64,000 bases of DNA from a bacterium (GTDB taxonomy: Bacteria > SZUA-79 > Acidulodesulfobacterales > Acidulodesulfobacteraceae): NCBI GenBank assembly GCA_021789605.1, contig JAJYJI010000005.1, positions 1 through 64,000 of the forward strand, read 5' to 3'. Of the stretch, positions 34,100-43,326 are shown in pieces. The notes beneath the pieces are model-generated. The model saw only the letters and a list, made by a program, of their open reading frames with translations, made no database searches and was not told the DNA's origin. Within the stretch, counting starts at the first letter, position 1. Each line of letters begins with the position of its first letter. Position numbers and translations under genes: made by a program.

Positions 34100-34804
34100 A
34101 TGAAAATTAAACGTAATAAAAATAAAAAACTTAAAATAGCGGTGCCTAAAGGCAGAATCCTTACGGAAGGACTCGACCTTTTAAGAAAATCCGGATATAT
34201 CAAACATCCAGACTCCGATTACGATTCAAGGAGGCTGATTTTCGAATACGAAGACGACGACGTCAACCTTCTTATAGTCAAGCCGTGGGACGTTCCCACT
34301 TTTGTGGAATACGGGGCGGCGGATGCGGGTATTTCCGGCAAGGACGTCTTGCTCGAAAAACCTAAAAATGTTTACGAGCCTTTAGATTTGGGAATAGGCA
34401 GATGTAAAATCGTAGCGGCGGCCAAGAAAGGCTTATCCGGCGATGCCATGCATTATTCAAAGGCAAATCTCCGCATTGCTACGAAATACGTCCGCATAGC
34501 GCGGGAATTTTTCAATAAGAAGGGCGTTTCCAACGTCCAGATTATAAAGCTGTACGGCAACGTAGAGCTTGCCCCCGTATCGGGGCTATGCGACCTTATC
34601 GTAGACCTAGTTTCGACCGGAGAAACATTAAAGCAGAATAATCTTATTCCTATCGAAGACGTGGCTCTTGTAACGTCGAGGCTTATCGTTAACAGGGCAA
34701 GCCTTAAAATTAATCCCGAAGAGATTTCCTTCCTTATAAATAATTTAAAAAAAGCGATTCAAAACGAACCGCTGCCGGAAAAAAAAATTCGTAAAAAACT
34801 TTAG
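34100..34804 (+). CDS. hisG: ATP phosphoribosyltransferase, short form
   Basis: This 234-residue enzyme catalyses the first step of histidine synthesis, ATP plus PRPP to phosphoribosyl-ATP. Motifs: AVPKGRILTEGLDLLRKSGY, GAADAGISGKDVL, and the PRPP loop in GLCDLIVDLVSTGETLK. It ends without the C-terminal regulatory ACT-like domain, so it is the short HisG that normally needs HisZ. No hisZ is present in the window. It leads the his cluster, 14 bases before hisD. Confidence 0.94.
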   Translation: MKIKRNKNKKLKIAVPKGRILTEGLDLLRKSGYIKHPDSDYDSRRLIFEYEDDDVNLLIVKPWDVPTFVEYGAADAGISGKDVLLEKPKNVYEPLDLGIGRCKIVAAAKKGLSGDAMHYSKANLRIATKYVRIAREFFNKKGVSNVQIIKLYGNVELAPVSGLCDLIVDLVSTGETLKQNNLIPIEDVALVTSRLIVNRASLKINPEEISFLINNLKKAIQNEPLPEKKIRKKL

Positions 34805-34818
34805 GGAGCAGATACGAA

Positions 34819-36120
34819 ATGCAGGTCTTCGATTCCAAAAAAGGCGGTTTTAGCGAATTTTTAAAAAAAAGAAGGCTCGGACAGTTCGATTTCTCCGATA
34901 AAATTCAGCATGAGCTTAAAATCATACGCTCCGCCGTTATAGCGAAGGGCGACGAAGCGTTATCGTTTTATACCGAAAAATTCGATAAAATTAAAATTGA
35001 CCCGCAGGATTTTTTAATTAAAGAAGAAGATAAGCAAAAAGCCTTAAAATTGCTGACTAAAAATGAACGAAAAAGCATAGAAGACACGATAGAAAGAGTT
35101 TACGGCTATCATTCCAAGCAGAAGCTCCAAACATGGTTTTCGCGCAGCGAAGACGGGCTTATAACCGGACAGCTCGTAGCGCCGCTGAAAAGAGCCGGCA
35201 TATACGTTCCGGGCGGAAAAGCAAGCTATCCGTCTTCCGTTATTATGAATGCCGTTCCCGCATCGGCGGCTGGGGTAAATGAGATAATCATGGTTACCCC
35301 CCCGTCGGATAAACTGAGCTATTACGTGCTTGCGGCGGCAGTTTTATGCGGCATAAAAAAAATATTTAAAATAGGGGGCCCTCACGCCATATTTGCTCTT
35401 GCTTACGGCACGGAAACCATACCGCGGGCGGATAAGATAGCCGGTCCGGGCAATATATACGTTGCGACGGCAAAGAAAATGGTTTACGGCGACGTAGATA
35501 TAGATATGATTGCGGGGCCCAGCGAGATTGCGATAATATGCGATGAATTTGCCGACCCGGAACTTGCCGCGATAGATATGCTAAGCCAGGCGGAACATGA
35601 TGAAATGGCGGTTTCGACGCTTATAAGCAATTCGGCGAAACTAATAAAAGAGGTCGGGCGAGTTTTACCCGCGCTGATTAAAAAAGAAAACAGGAAAGAC
35701 ATAATAAAAAAGTCCATAGATTCTAACGCTTCATTAGTTTTAACGTGCTCGGTAAACGAATCCATAGAGCTTGCCAACGAGCTTGCGCCGGAACATTTGG
35801 AACTTTATGTAAAGGACCCTTTCGAGAAGCTTTTTCTGATAAAAAACGCCGGAGCCGTGTTTCTTGGCGGCAATACTCCGGAAGCGATAGGAGATTATGT
35901 TGCCGGCCCTAGCCATGTCCTGCCGACGGGCGGCACCGCCAGATTTTTTTCGCCGTTAGATACGCTGTCTTTCCTTAAAAGAACGAGCGTTATTTCTTCG
36001 AGTCCGGAATTTTTATCGAAAAGCGCTTCCGACGTCAAATTTTTTTCGGAAGCGGAAGGGCTTGGAGCCCACGGCAAATCGGTTAGTTTTCGCGTTAGAA
36101 ATCTAAAAAAAAAGCTATGA
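34819..36120 (+). CDS. hisD: Histidinol dehydrogenase
   Basis: This 433-residue zinc enzyme oxidises histidinol to histidine in two NAD-dependent steps. The signature GPGNIYVATAKKMVYGDVDIDMIAGPSE is intact, as are AGIYVPGGKASYPSSVIM, LSQAEHDEMA and ELAPEHLEL. Zinc ligands Gln, His, Asp and His are in their usual places. SD GGGAGC precedes the ATG. Confidence 0.97.
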   Translation: MQVFDSKKGGFSEFLKKRRLGQFDFSDKIQHELKIIRSAVIAKGDEALSFYTEKFDKIKIDPQDFLIKEEDKQKALKLLTKNERKSIEDTIERVYGYHSKQKLQTWFSRSEDGLITGQLVAPLKRAGIYVPGGKASYPSSVIMNAVPASAAGVNEIIMVTPPSDKLSYYVLAAAVLCGIKKIFKIGGPHAIFALAYGTETIPRADKIAGPGNIYVATAKKMVYGDVDIDMIAGPSEIAIICDEFADPELAAIDMLSQAEHDEMAVSTLISNSAKLIKEVGRVLPALIKKENRKDIIKKSIDSNASLVLTCSVNESIELANELAPEHLELYVKDPFEKLFLIKNAGAVFLGGNTPEAIGDYVAGPSHVLPTGGTARFFSPLDTLSFLKRTSVISSSPEFLSKSASDVKFFSEAEGLGAHGKSVSFRVRNLKKKL

Positions 36121-36170
36121 TTTAATAGCGCAGGATTTATATATTTACATAAATAAAAGGAAGATTATTT

Positions 36171-37250
36171 ATGCCTTCGATAAAAATAGAAAATTTCATT
36201 AAAAACAGCGTTATCGGTCTCCAAGCCTACAAAGTAAGCGAACTTGACGCACAGGGAACATTAAAGCTAGACGCCAACGAGTCCAATTATACCCTGGGCA
36301 AAAATGTTAAGCGAAGATACGCAAATTTTATAAAAGACACTCTTATAAATCTCTATCCGGATTCAGGTTCAAAAAATCTTATTAAATCGTTAGAAGCTTT
36401 TTATAAAACGCCGGCTAAAAATTTTATGTTCGGCAACGGTTCCGACGAACTTATTTCTATTATCCTGCTCAGCCTTAAAAAAGATGTTTCCGTGAATATT
36501 CCGTCGCCGTCTTTTTCGATGTACGATATCATCGCAAGATACAACGACTTAAAGACCAACCGCATACCGCTTGACGGAAAATCTTTCGACCTGCCTAAAA
36601 ATACCGGCGCAGACAAGAATGCCGGCAGCAGTATATATTTTTTCAGCTATCCGAATAATCCCACCGGAAATCATTTCGACCGCGATATTATGAAAAGCCT
36701 TCTTAAAAACAAAAACAATATAGTCGTAGTCGATGAGGCTTATATATATTTTTCTGATGCGGAGTCTTTCATAAAATATATACCGGAATACGACAACCTT
36801 ATAGTCCTAAGGACATTTTCCAAGATTGGACTTGCCGGACTGCGGTTCGGGATGCTTTTTGCCGGCGATAAGCTTATAGGAGAGTTTAAAAAAATAAAAC
36901 TGCCTTTTAATATTAATTCCCTGACGTTAAGTTCTATCGAATTTTTTTTAAATAATTTTGGCGAATTCGAGAAAAACATAAAAAAGACGGTCGGCCAGAG
37001 GGATAAACTGTATTCGGCATTAAATAAATTGGATTTTATCTTTGCCTATCCTTCCGATGCCAATTTTATTTTAATAAAACTTAAAGATAATAAATTAAAA
37101 AACAAATTTAATCGGTTTCTTGAAAGAAATAAAATCATTATTAGAAGTTTTACCGGAGAAATGGAGTTATTTTATAGAATAACCGTCGGTACGCCCTCTG
37201 AAAATAAAAAATTAATAGATTATTTTAAGAATTTTACGGCGAGCCTATAA
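36171..37250 (+). CDS. hisC: Histidinol-phosphate aminotransferase
   Basis: This 359-residue fold-type I PLP enzyme shows KLDANESNY, the phosphate-binding FGNGSDELIS, YPNNPTGN, VVDEAYIYF and the Schiff-base Lys in LRTFSKIGLAGLRFGM. It converts imidazole acetol phosphate to histidinol phosphate. Length is normal and the position in the his cluster supports function. SD AAAGGAAG precedes the ATG. Confidence 0.95.
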   Translation: MPSIKIENFIKNSVIGLQAYKVSELDAQGTLKLDANESNYTLGKNVKRRYANFIKDTLINLYPDSGSKNLIKSLEAFYKTPAKNFMFGNGSDELISIILLSLKKDVSVNIPSPSFSMYDIIARYNDLKTNRIPLDGKSFDLPKNTGADKNAGSSIYFFSYPNNPTGNHFDRDIMKSLLKNKNNIVVVDEAYIYFSDAESFIKYIPEYDNLIVLRTFSKIGLAGLRFGMLFAGDKLIGEFKKIKLPFNINSLTLSSIEFFLNNFGEFEKNIKKTVGQRDKLYSALNKLDFIFAYPSDANFILIKLKDNKLKNKFNRFLERNKIIIRSFTGEMELFYRITVGTPSENKKLIDYFKNFTASL

Positions 37251-37358
37251 TTTATCCCTTAATCCGCATTTCGTTTTCCATTCAAATCTATTCAAATTTT
37301 TTTATTAATGTTGTATAATTTTTATATTGCATTCTGCAAATAAACGGAAAAATCTAAA

Positions 37359-38219
37359 GTGAAAAATAAGAATACCGTGGCGGAGCAATCCCGCCGCAGG
37401 GAACGAAAAGGCAATTTTACCAGAAAAACAACCGAAACCGATATAAAACTCTCGTTAAATCTCGACGGGAAAGGAATATACGATATAAACACGGGCATAC
37501 CGTTTTTTAATCATATGCTCGAACAGTTTTCAAAGCATTCCCGTTTCGATACGGCTCTTAACGCAAAGGGGGACATAGAGGTCGATTTTCACCACTTGGT
37601 CGAAGACGCGGGTATCGTCATAGGCGGCGCCCTAAAAGAATTATCCGGCGATAAAAATGGAATCAGAAGGTTCGGTTTTGCGTCTGTTCCCATGGATGAA
37701 GCTCTTGTGCAGACGGAAGCGCGGGCGGAGGCATCGGTCGATTTTTGCGGCAGGTCTTTTTTCGTTTATAATAAAAACGGGGAAGAAAGCTCCGGAAAGC
37801 GGGCCAAAGGTTTAATCGCTTCGGCGCCTAAACCTCTGGAGCAAGGCGAAGACCCGGTAAGTTCCCTGCTGAACGCGTTGAAACGGGACAAAAATATAAT
37901 AGATTCCGTGCTTAAAAAAAACAAGGGCAACGAGTCTATAACCAGAGAACAGCTGTATAAAGAAATTCAGGCCAGAATATATAATAATTACGGAACTGCG
38001 GGCGAAATAATGGCAGAAAAGTTTTTTTACGATTACGTGAGTATATTTTTTGATGCGTTAAGTAAAAATGCCTTGATGACTCTGCATATAAACGTAATGT
38101 ACGGCTCAAACATGCACCATATCGTCGAGGCGATATTCAAATCGGCCGGCAGAGCCATAGCCGATGCCCTTAAGATTGACGGCAATTACGGGGTGCCGTC
38201 CACAAAAGGCAGTATTTAA
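37359..38219 (+). CDS. hisB: Imidazoleglycerol-phosphate dehydratase with an extra internal segment
   Basis: At 286 residues this is much longer than usual HisB (about 195). Core motifs are present: RKTTETDIKLSLNLDG, PFFNHMLEQFSKHSRFD, DFHHLVEDAGIVIG, RRFGFASVPMDEA, then NMHHIVEAIFKSAGRA and VPSTKG. Between the strand ending at about residue 138 and MAEKFFYDY at about 218 there is a Lys/Glu/Ser-rich insertion of roughly 75 residues with no known domain. The start is GTG at 37359; a second GTG at 37377 is possible. All manganese-binding His motifs lie outside the insertion, so activity is likely kept. Confidence 0.92.
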   Translation: MKNKNTVAEQSRRRERKGNFTRKTTETDIKLSLNLDGKGIYDINTGIPFFNHMLEQFSKHSRFDTALNAKGDIEVDFHHLVEDAGIVIGGALKELSGDKNGIRRFGFASVPMDEALVQTEARAEASVDFCGRSFFVYNKNGEESSGKRAKGLIASAPKPLEQGEDPVSSLLNALKRDKNIIDSVLKKNKGNESITREQLYKEIQARIYNNYGTAGEIMAEKFFYDYVSIFFDALSKNALMTLHINVMYGSNMHHIVEAIFKSAGRAIADALKIDGNYGVPSTKGSI

Positions 38220-38268
38220 AAAATATAAAATCTATTCTATTATTTTTGTTTATGAGGATTGCGGCAGC

Positions 38269-39300
38269 ATGAAGAAAATATTTTTTATTTTGCTCTTATT
38301 TGCGCTATTTTATGGTAACGCCGTATCCGAAAGCGTTTACGCGTACGGCAGCGATGCGGCGAAAATTACCGGCGTTTATATAGACGGCGCCGGCGGAACC
38401 GTAAGCGTCGATACAATAGGCCGGCCTTTTTATAAAGGATTTTTATTTAAAAGCGGGAATAAAAATTTTTTTATTTTGTCTTTCAGGCATTCGATTTTAT
38501 ACGGCCGCGGAAAAAAAATAGAGAAGCCTTTTGAGGGAATATTTTCGGTTTCGTATTCTCAATTTAGCACCGCCCCTAAATATTCAGTCCATATAGTTAT
38601 AAGGCAAACTTTACCGGCGAGACCGCCGGTAAAAACCGTAGCCCTCGGCAACAACCGCTATAAAGTCGTTATTTACGTTTCGAAGAAGCCTGAGCTTAAG
38701 CGGGGAAAAGCCGCGTTAGGCAAAATTAAGCCGTTTGCCGTTAAAGGGGTAAAAAGCGCGAATTTTAACGTTTTTATAGATGCCGGCCACGGCGGCGGCG
38801 ACCCCGGGGGAATAGGCCCTATGGGACTGCCGGAGAGTTTCGTCAACCTTAGCGTAGCGCTAAAACTGAAAAAATTTTTGGAAGCCAAGGGCATAAAAGC
38901 GGAAATAGACAGGGCTTCCAATATAAGCGTAAGCTTGCAGCAGAGGGCGGAGCAGGCAAACGGGAGCGGAGCAAATTTATTTATAGGCTTATACTGCAAT
39001 TCGGTCGTCGTTCCTTATCTTTACGGAACTACGGTTTATTACTTCCACGGAAATTCATATAAGTTCGCGAGTTATCTGGAACGCCGCGTTTCTTCCCGTT
39101 TAAATCTGAAATACGACGGCGTCGTAAGAGACGACCTTTACGTATTGAGGTTTACGAAGATGCCCGCAGTGGTAATAGAATACGGTTTTATTTCAAATCC
39201 TCACGAGGAGCATCTTCTTGGTTCTTCGACGTTCAGGCGGCTGATTGCAAACGAGATAGCAAATGCGGTTTACAAATATTTTATTATAGAAAAGCGGTAA
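38269..39300 (+). CDS. N-acetylmuramoyl-L-alanine amidase (AmiC type)
   Basis: The start is taken at the ATG at 38269, which gives a signal peptide (MKKIFFILLLFALFYGNAVSESVYA). The longer frame from 38164 lies inside hisB. The 343-residue precursor has an N-terminal AMIN-like beta region, then a zinc amidase_3 domain (about 165-340): VFIDAGHGGGDPGG with the His ligand, PESFVNLSVALKLKKFLE, ANLFIGLYCNS (where SxHxN is normal) and VVIEYGFISNPHEE with the catalytic Glu. The metal-ligand His of SIHAN reads Tyr-Cys here, a deviation. It cleaves the peptide from MurNAc in the periplasm. It is embedded in the his cluster. Confidence 0.88.
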   Translation: MKKIFFILLLFALFYGNAVSESVYAYGSDAAKITGVYIDGAGGTVSVDTIGRPFYKGFLFKSGNKNFFILSFRHSILYGRGKKIEKPFEGIFSVSYSQFSTAPKYSVHIVIRQTLPARPPVKTVALGNNRYKVVIYVSKKPELKRGKAALGKIKPFAVKGVKSANFNVFIDAGHGGGDPGGIGPMGLPESFVNLSVALKLKKFLEAKGIKAEIDRASNISVSLQQRAEQANGSGANLFIGLYCNSVVVPYLYGTTVYYFHGNSYKFASYLERRVSSRLNLKYDGVVRDDLYVLRFTKMPAVVIEYGFISNPHEEHLLGSSTFRRLIANEIANAVYKYFIIEKR

Positions 39301-39308
39301 ATATATTT

Positions 39309-39944
39309 ATGAATCTTAATAATTTCGATAAACCGGAAAAAAAAATAGCGATAATCGATTACGGCATGGGAAACCTGAAAAACGTGCGCAACGCTTTTAC
39401 TTATTTGGGATTCGACGCAAAAATCACCGGCGATTATAAAGATATCGAACGCTCCTCCCATCTCATACTTCCGGGAGTGGGCGGATTTAAAGACGCCATG
39501 CTTACCCTTAAGCAAAAAGGCTTAGCCGAACCAGTTAAAGAAGCTGTCGAAGCAGGAAAGAATTTTTTGGGCATATGCCTTGGAATGCAGCTTTTGTTTG
39601 AATCTTCCGAGGAGTTCGGATACAGCGAAGGCCTCGGTATACTGAAAGGAAAAGTAATAAAATTCGACGAAAAAAAAGTCCCCCTGATACCTCATATAGG
39701 ATGGAACGATATATGTATAGAGGGTCAGGCAAAAGAGTTTGACGGAATAAAAAATAATTCTTTTTTTTATTTCCTCCACTCATATTATTGCGTGCCGGAG
39801 GAGGATATCACCGCCGCCTTCTGCGATTATTACGTCAGATTCAGCGCCTGCGTAAAAAAGGGCAACATTTTTGCGTGCCAGTTTCATCCGGAGAAAAGCC
39901 ATACGGAAGGGCTGGCGCTGTTGGAAAATTTTATCGGGAGTTAA
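39309..39944 (+). CDS. hisH: Imidazole glycerol phosphate synthase, glutamine amidotransferase subunit
   Basis: This 211-residue class I amidotransferase supplies ammonia to HisF. The nucleophile Cys is in FLGICLGMQLLFE, and the His and Glu of the triad are in ACQFHPEKS. The oxyanion strand segment is LILPGVGGF. It starts 8 bases after the amidase gene and is followed by hisA. Confidence 0.95.
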   Translation: MNLNNFDKPEKKIAIIDYGMGNLKNVRNAFTYLGFDAKITGDYKDIERSSHLILPGVGGFKDAMLTLKQKGLAEPVKEAVEAGKNFLGICLGMQLLFESSEEFGYSEGLGILKGKVIKFDEKKVPLIPHIGWNDICIEGQAKEFDGIKNNSFFYFLHSYYCVPEEDITAAFCDYYVRFSACVKKGNIFACQFHPEKSHTEGLALLENFIGS

Positions 39945-39989
39945 ATAAATTTAATCGATTTACGATAAATAAATAATATTTAAGGGATT

Positions 39990-40712
39990 ATGATTATAAT
40001 ACCGGCGGTCGATATACTCGGTTCAAAATGCGTAAGGCTTTCCATGGGAGATTATGACGCGAAGAAGGAGTATGAGCTTTCGCCGATAGAAGCCGCGCTT
40101 AAATGGCAAGAGCAGGGAGCGAAAAGGCTTCATCTCGTCGATTTGGACGGGGCGAAATCCGGATGCCCCCATAATTTCGAGATTATTAGCAAAATTATAA
40201 ATGCCCTTAAAATTCCGGCCGAGGCCGGGGGCGGCATCAGGGACGACGAAACGATAGAAAACTATTTCGGCGCAGGTGCATCATACGTCGTTTTAGGCTC
40301 GGTATTATTTAAAGATAGAAATTCCGTAAAGTCGTCATTATTAAAATACAGGGGTAAAATAATAGCCGGAATCGATTTATATGAAGGAAAGATTGCCGTT
40401 TCCGGCTGGAGGGAATTCGTAGAAACGCCGTTTGCCGATGCGGTCGAAAAATTAAGGGACGATTACGGGATAGAAACTTTTATATTTACCGATATAAAAA
40501 AAGACGGAATGCTTTCAGGGGTCAATCTGGAAATGATATCCAACCTTGAAAAATTTAACGTAAGCCTTATTGCGTCTGGCGGAGTTTCTGCCTTTGAAGA
40601 CATTATTAAACTTAGAGAATTAAATCTTTCATGCCTCAAAGGCGTAATTATAGGCAAAGCCCTTTACGACGGAAGAATAGACCTGAAAACGGCTAACGCT
40701 CTGGCGGATTAA
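39990..40712 (+). CDS. hisA: Phosphoribosylformimino-AICAR ribotide isomerase
   Basis: This 240-residue TIM-barrel enzyme shows MIIIPAVDILGSKCVRL with the catalytic Asp8, LHLVDLDGAKSG, AGGGIRDDETI, FTDIKKDGMLSG with the second Asp, and IASGGVSAFEDI. It isomerises ProFAR to PRFAR. SD AAGGGA precedes the ATG. It is 47 bases upstream of hisF. Confidence 0.95.
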   Translation: MIIIPAVDILGSKCVRLSMGDYDAKKEYELSPIEAALKWQEQGAKRLHLVDLDGAKSGCPHNFEIISKIINALKIPAEAGGGIRDDETIENYFGAGASYVVLGSVLFKDRNSVKSSLLKYRGKIIAGIDLYEGKIAVSGWREFVETPFADAVEKLRDDYGIETFIFTDIKKDGMLSGVNLEMISNLEKFNVSLIASGGVSAFEDIIKLRELNLSCLKGVIIGKALYDGRIDLKTANALAD

Positions 40713-40759
40713 ATTTAAATTAAAAGTAACGATGCACAATATAATCCAATAAATTTTTT

Positions 40760-41515
40760 ATGCTCGCTAAAAGAATAATACCCTGTTTGGATATTAAAAA
40801 CAACGAAGTCGTAAAAGGAATAAATTTCGAAAGCCTGCGCAGCGCCGGCGACCCCGTCGAACTTGCAAAAAGATACGACGGCGAGCTTGCCGACGAGCTT
40901 ATGTTTTTGGATATTACTGCATCTCACGAGGAAAGGAAAACCATTCTCGAACTCGTAAGAAAGATTTCGGAAAATATCTTTATCCCTTTCAGCGTGGGCG
41001 GCGGGGTCTCAGATATAGAAGACATAAGAAATCTGCTGAACAACGGGGCGGATAAAGTTTCAATCAACACCTCCGCCGTTCTCAACCCCAGGCTTATAGA
41101 CCTTGCAGCGAAAAAATTCGGTTCTTCCACGATAGTAATAGCGATAGACGCAAAAAAAGCGGGAGGCGGATACTCCGTTTTTACCCATGGCGGAAGGAAA
41201 GATTCGGGAATAGACGCGGTGGATTGGGCAAAAGAAGCGTATAACCGCGGCGCCGGAGAGATACTGCTGACGAGCATGGACAGGGACGGAACCAAAAACG
41301 GATACGAGATAGACCTTACCTCGTCCGTAGTGAACAGCGTAAAAATTCCGGTGATAGCTTCGGGAGGCGCAAGGGACGCGGCGGACATGGAAGAAGTATT
41401 TGTAAAGGCGGACGCAAGCGCCGCTCTTGCCGCATCGATATTTCATTACGAGGAAACGGGCATCATAAATATAAAAAAGTATTTAAAATCGAAAGGTATA
41501 AACGTAAGATTGTAA
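40760..41515 (+). CDS. hisF: Imidazole glycerol phosphate synthase subunit HisF
   Basis: This 251-residue cyclase has [20 protein letters not shown] with catalytic Asp11, [51 protein letters not shown] with catalytic Asp130-type residue, and [13 protein letters not shown]. It joins HisH-derived ammonia to PRFAR, giving imidazole glycerol phosphate and AICAR. No clear SD precedes the ATG. Confidence 0.96.
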   Translation: MLAKRIIPCLDIKNNEVVKGINFESLRSAGDPVELAKRYDGELADELMFLDITASHEERKTILELVRKISENIFIPFSVGGGVSDIEDIRNLLNNGADKVSINTSAVLNPRLIDLAAKKFGSSTIVIAIDAKKAGGGYSVFTHGGRKDSGIDAVDWAKEAYNRGAGEILLTSMDRDGTKNGYEIDLTSSVVNSVKIPVIASGGARDAADMEEVFVKADASAALAASIFHYEETGIINIKKYLKSKGINVRL

Positions 41516-41531
41516 AAAGGTCGAAATTTTT

Positions 41532-42320
41532 TTGAAATTTTGCGAAATTATGGATAAAAAAGAAGAAAATTTAAGCGATATCACAGTTAACGTTTTTGAC
41601 GAAGAAACCCTTGCGTCGTTTTTAAAAAAAATCGATTTTTCAAAACTTAACGGATTGATTCCGGCGGTAGCTCAGGATTATTATTCCAAAGAAATTTTAA
41701 TGCTTGCTTTTATGAACGAAGAAGCGCTTAGGAAAACTGTGGAAACCGGTTACGCGCATTATTTTTCCCGCTCGAGGAATAAACTGTGGAAAAAAGGGGA
41801 ATCGTCCGGCAATATACAGGAAGTGGAGGAAGTTTTTTTTGATTGCGATAGCGACAGCATCCTGCTTAAGGTTATACAGAAAGGTCCGGCATGCCATACC
41901 GGACGCAAGACCTGTTTTTATTCAAAGCTGAACAGCCGTTTATCCGGCGGCCGTAAAAATATTTATAAACGGGAAGCCGCATCTCAAGATACGGGCAGGG
42001 ATAAAGACGTTTTTTATTCGCTTAAATTATTATACGACCTCATCGCAGGCAGAAAGGATGCCGGCCACGAAAAATCCTATACGGCAAAACTTCTGGAATC
42101 CGGACCCGAAAAAATCGGGAAAAAGCTTCAGGAAGAATCTCTAGAGGTTATTTTATCCGTTATAAGCGGCGATAAGGAAAAGATAATTTACGAATCCGCT
42201 GATTTAATGTTTTTTTATATAGTCATGCTGGTTTATTCCGGAATAGATTTTTTTTCTATAATAAATGAATTGAAAAAGCGGGAAGGTATTTCGGGATTGG
42301 ACGAAAAAAAATCGAGGTAA
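41532..42320 (+). CDS. hisI: Bifunctional phosphoribosyl-AMP cyclohydrolase/phosphoribosyl-ATP pyrophosphohydrolase
   Basis: This 262-residue HisIE fusion carries out steps 2 and 3 of histidine synthesis. HisI part (about 40-140): [50 protein letters not shown], and the zinc Cys motif [13 protein letters not shown]. HisE part (about 160-255): [33 protein letters not shown] and [12 protein letters not shown]. The frame opens with TTG at 41532 (AAAAAGG upstream); an ATG at 41550 is an equally possible start. It closes the his cluster. Confidence 0.94.
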   Translation: MKFCEIMDKKEENLSDITVNVFDEETLASFLKKIDFSKLNGLIPAVAQDYYSKEILMLAFMNEEALRKTVETGYAHYFSRSRNKLWKKGESSGNIQEVEEVFFDCDSDSILLKVIQKGPACHTGRKTCFYSKLNSRLSGGRKNIYKREAASQDTGRDKDVFYSLKLLYDLIAGRKDAGHEKSYTAKLLESGPEKIGKKLQEESLEVILSVISGDKEKIIYESADLMFFYIVMLVYSGIDFFSIINELKKREGISGLDEKKSR

Positions 42321-42330
42321 AATTTATGGG

Positions 42331-42360
42331 TTGACAAAGCAATACAAAATATATGATACT
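42331..42360 (+). promoter_or_regulatory. Predicted sigma70 promoter for the rpsU-dnaG-rpoD operon
   Basis: A perfect TTGACA at 42331-42336 is followed after 18 bases by GATACT at 42355-42360, with further TATAAT-like sequence just beyond (42360-42365). Transcription would begin near 42370, about 45 bases before rpsU. Confidence 0.6.
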
Positions 42361-42413
42361 ATAATATAATATGCAACATAAAATATTAAATTGCAAAGGA
42401 GGCGAAAAGAAGT

Positions 42414-42608
42414 TTGTCGATCGTAAAAATCAAAGAAAACGAATCTTTTGAAAATGCGCTTAGAAGATTTAAAAAATCTTGCGAAAGAGCGGGAATTCTC
42501 TCTGAAATCAGAAAAAGAGAGCATTACGAAAAACCCAGCGTCAAGAAAAAGAAAAAGGCAGCGGCTTCAAGAAAACGAAACTCAAAAAAGAACTATTTTA
42601 ATTATTAA
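42414..42608 (+). CDS. rpsU: 30S ribosomal protein S21
   Basis: This 64-residue protein reads [48 protein letters not shown], the standard S21 pattern, with a basic C-terminal tail. The start is TTG with SD GGAGG 10 bases upstream. It heads a macromolecular synthesis operon (rpsU, cvpA, dnaG, rpoD) that couples ribosome, primase and sigma factor production. Confidence 0.95.
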   Translation: MSIVKIKENESFENALRRFKKSCERAGILSEIRKREHYEKPSVKKKKKAAASRKRNSKKNYFNY

Positions 42609-42617
42609 TAAAATTTT

Positions 42618-43096
42618 ATGAGCTATATCGATATAGCCTTTTTAATTATATTTATCATAATCATGATAAGGGGCTTTTTTAGAGGCTTTATAAAAGAGGC
42701 TATATCTTTGGCGGGGGTTTTTTTTGCTTATTTCGGAGCTTTATATATAAGCTCTAAAGTAAAAAGCACATATTATATTAACGTAATCCATGATAAAGAA
42801 ATAGGCAGAATCGTAATTTTTGCCGGCGCATTCATATTCATTATAATTATCTTTGCAGTAATTTCGCTTATGATAACCAAGATTGTAAATTTGCTTAAAT
42901 TGGGGCTTTGCAACAGAATAAGCGGTTTTTTTTTGCCGGTATCAAAGCTTTTTTATTAATAGGTTTAGTCTTATATTTTCTTTTTACGTTTCCGGCGGTA
43001 AATAAGCGTTTCGGATATTATAAATCAAAAAGTTTTTTTCCTTATTTCCTTAAAGCAGGCAAATTTTTATCCCCATATATCGATAAGTTAGTTTAA
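42618..43096 (+). CDS. cvpA: CvpA-family membrane protein, reading frame broken by a -1 shift in T9
   Basis: The first frame (42618-42959) encodes MSYIDIAFLIIFIIIMIRGFFRGF, the CvpA N-terminal signature, three transmembrane segments and CNRISGFF. It then runs off into LPVSKLFY and a TAA. A second frame, open through 42908-43096, supplies FFFAGIKAFLLIGLVLYFLFTFPAVNK and SKSFFPYFLKAGKFL, the expected fourth segment and tail. The frames join in nine consecutive T residues (42926-42934), where one more T or -1 slippage restores a protein of about 160 residues. CvpA supports colicin V production in E. coli and membrane or cell-wall functions elsewhere. Confidence 0.8.
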
Positions 43097-43326
43097 AAGA
43101 TTTAGCTCCTTTAATAACCGCGTTTAATAACCGCGCGTCCGCAACCGCGCCATTTGCTTCATCCGCTATTGAGAGATGACTTTGCTTTGCGGCGGTTAAA
43201 GGAAAGCTGCGGTTTTCATGCCGCCGGAATGCAAGCCGCCGCAGCCGGCGAACTTAAATCTTTCGCATAATAATACTATTGAAGTTTGTAGATATTGAAC
43301 CGCGGGAACATCGGGCGTTATAATTT
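43097..43326. other. Intergenic region before dnaG
   Basis: This is a 230-base spacer, more GC-rich than average for the window. It has a tandem direct repeat TTTAATAACCGCG (two copies near 43111-43136) and several GCCGC-type inverted segments (for example GCGGCGG and GCCGCCG). TATAAT sits at 43319-43324, only 2 bases before the dnaG ATG, so it cannot serve as a normal -10 for that start. No ORF is apparent. Confidence 0.45.

Noticed and set aside
34034..34100. His attenuator leader before hisG
   Set aside because: There is no His-codon run or T-tailed terminator; only one GC-rich hairpin is seen.
38164..38268. Upstream extension of the amidase
   Set aside because: It lies partly inside hisB, and the signal peptide begins at the Met at 38269.
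43319..43324. TATAAT as a dnaG promoter
   Set aside because: It is 2 bases from the dnaG ATG, and the N terminus of DnaG is conserved from that ATG, so transcription could not start there for a full protein.
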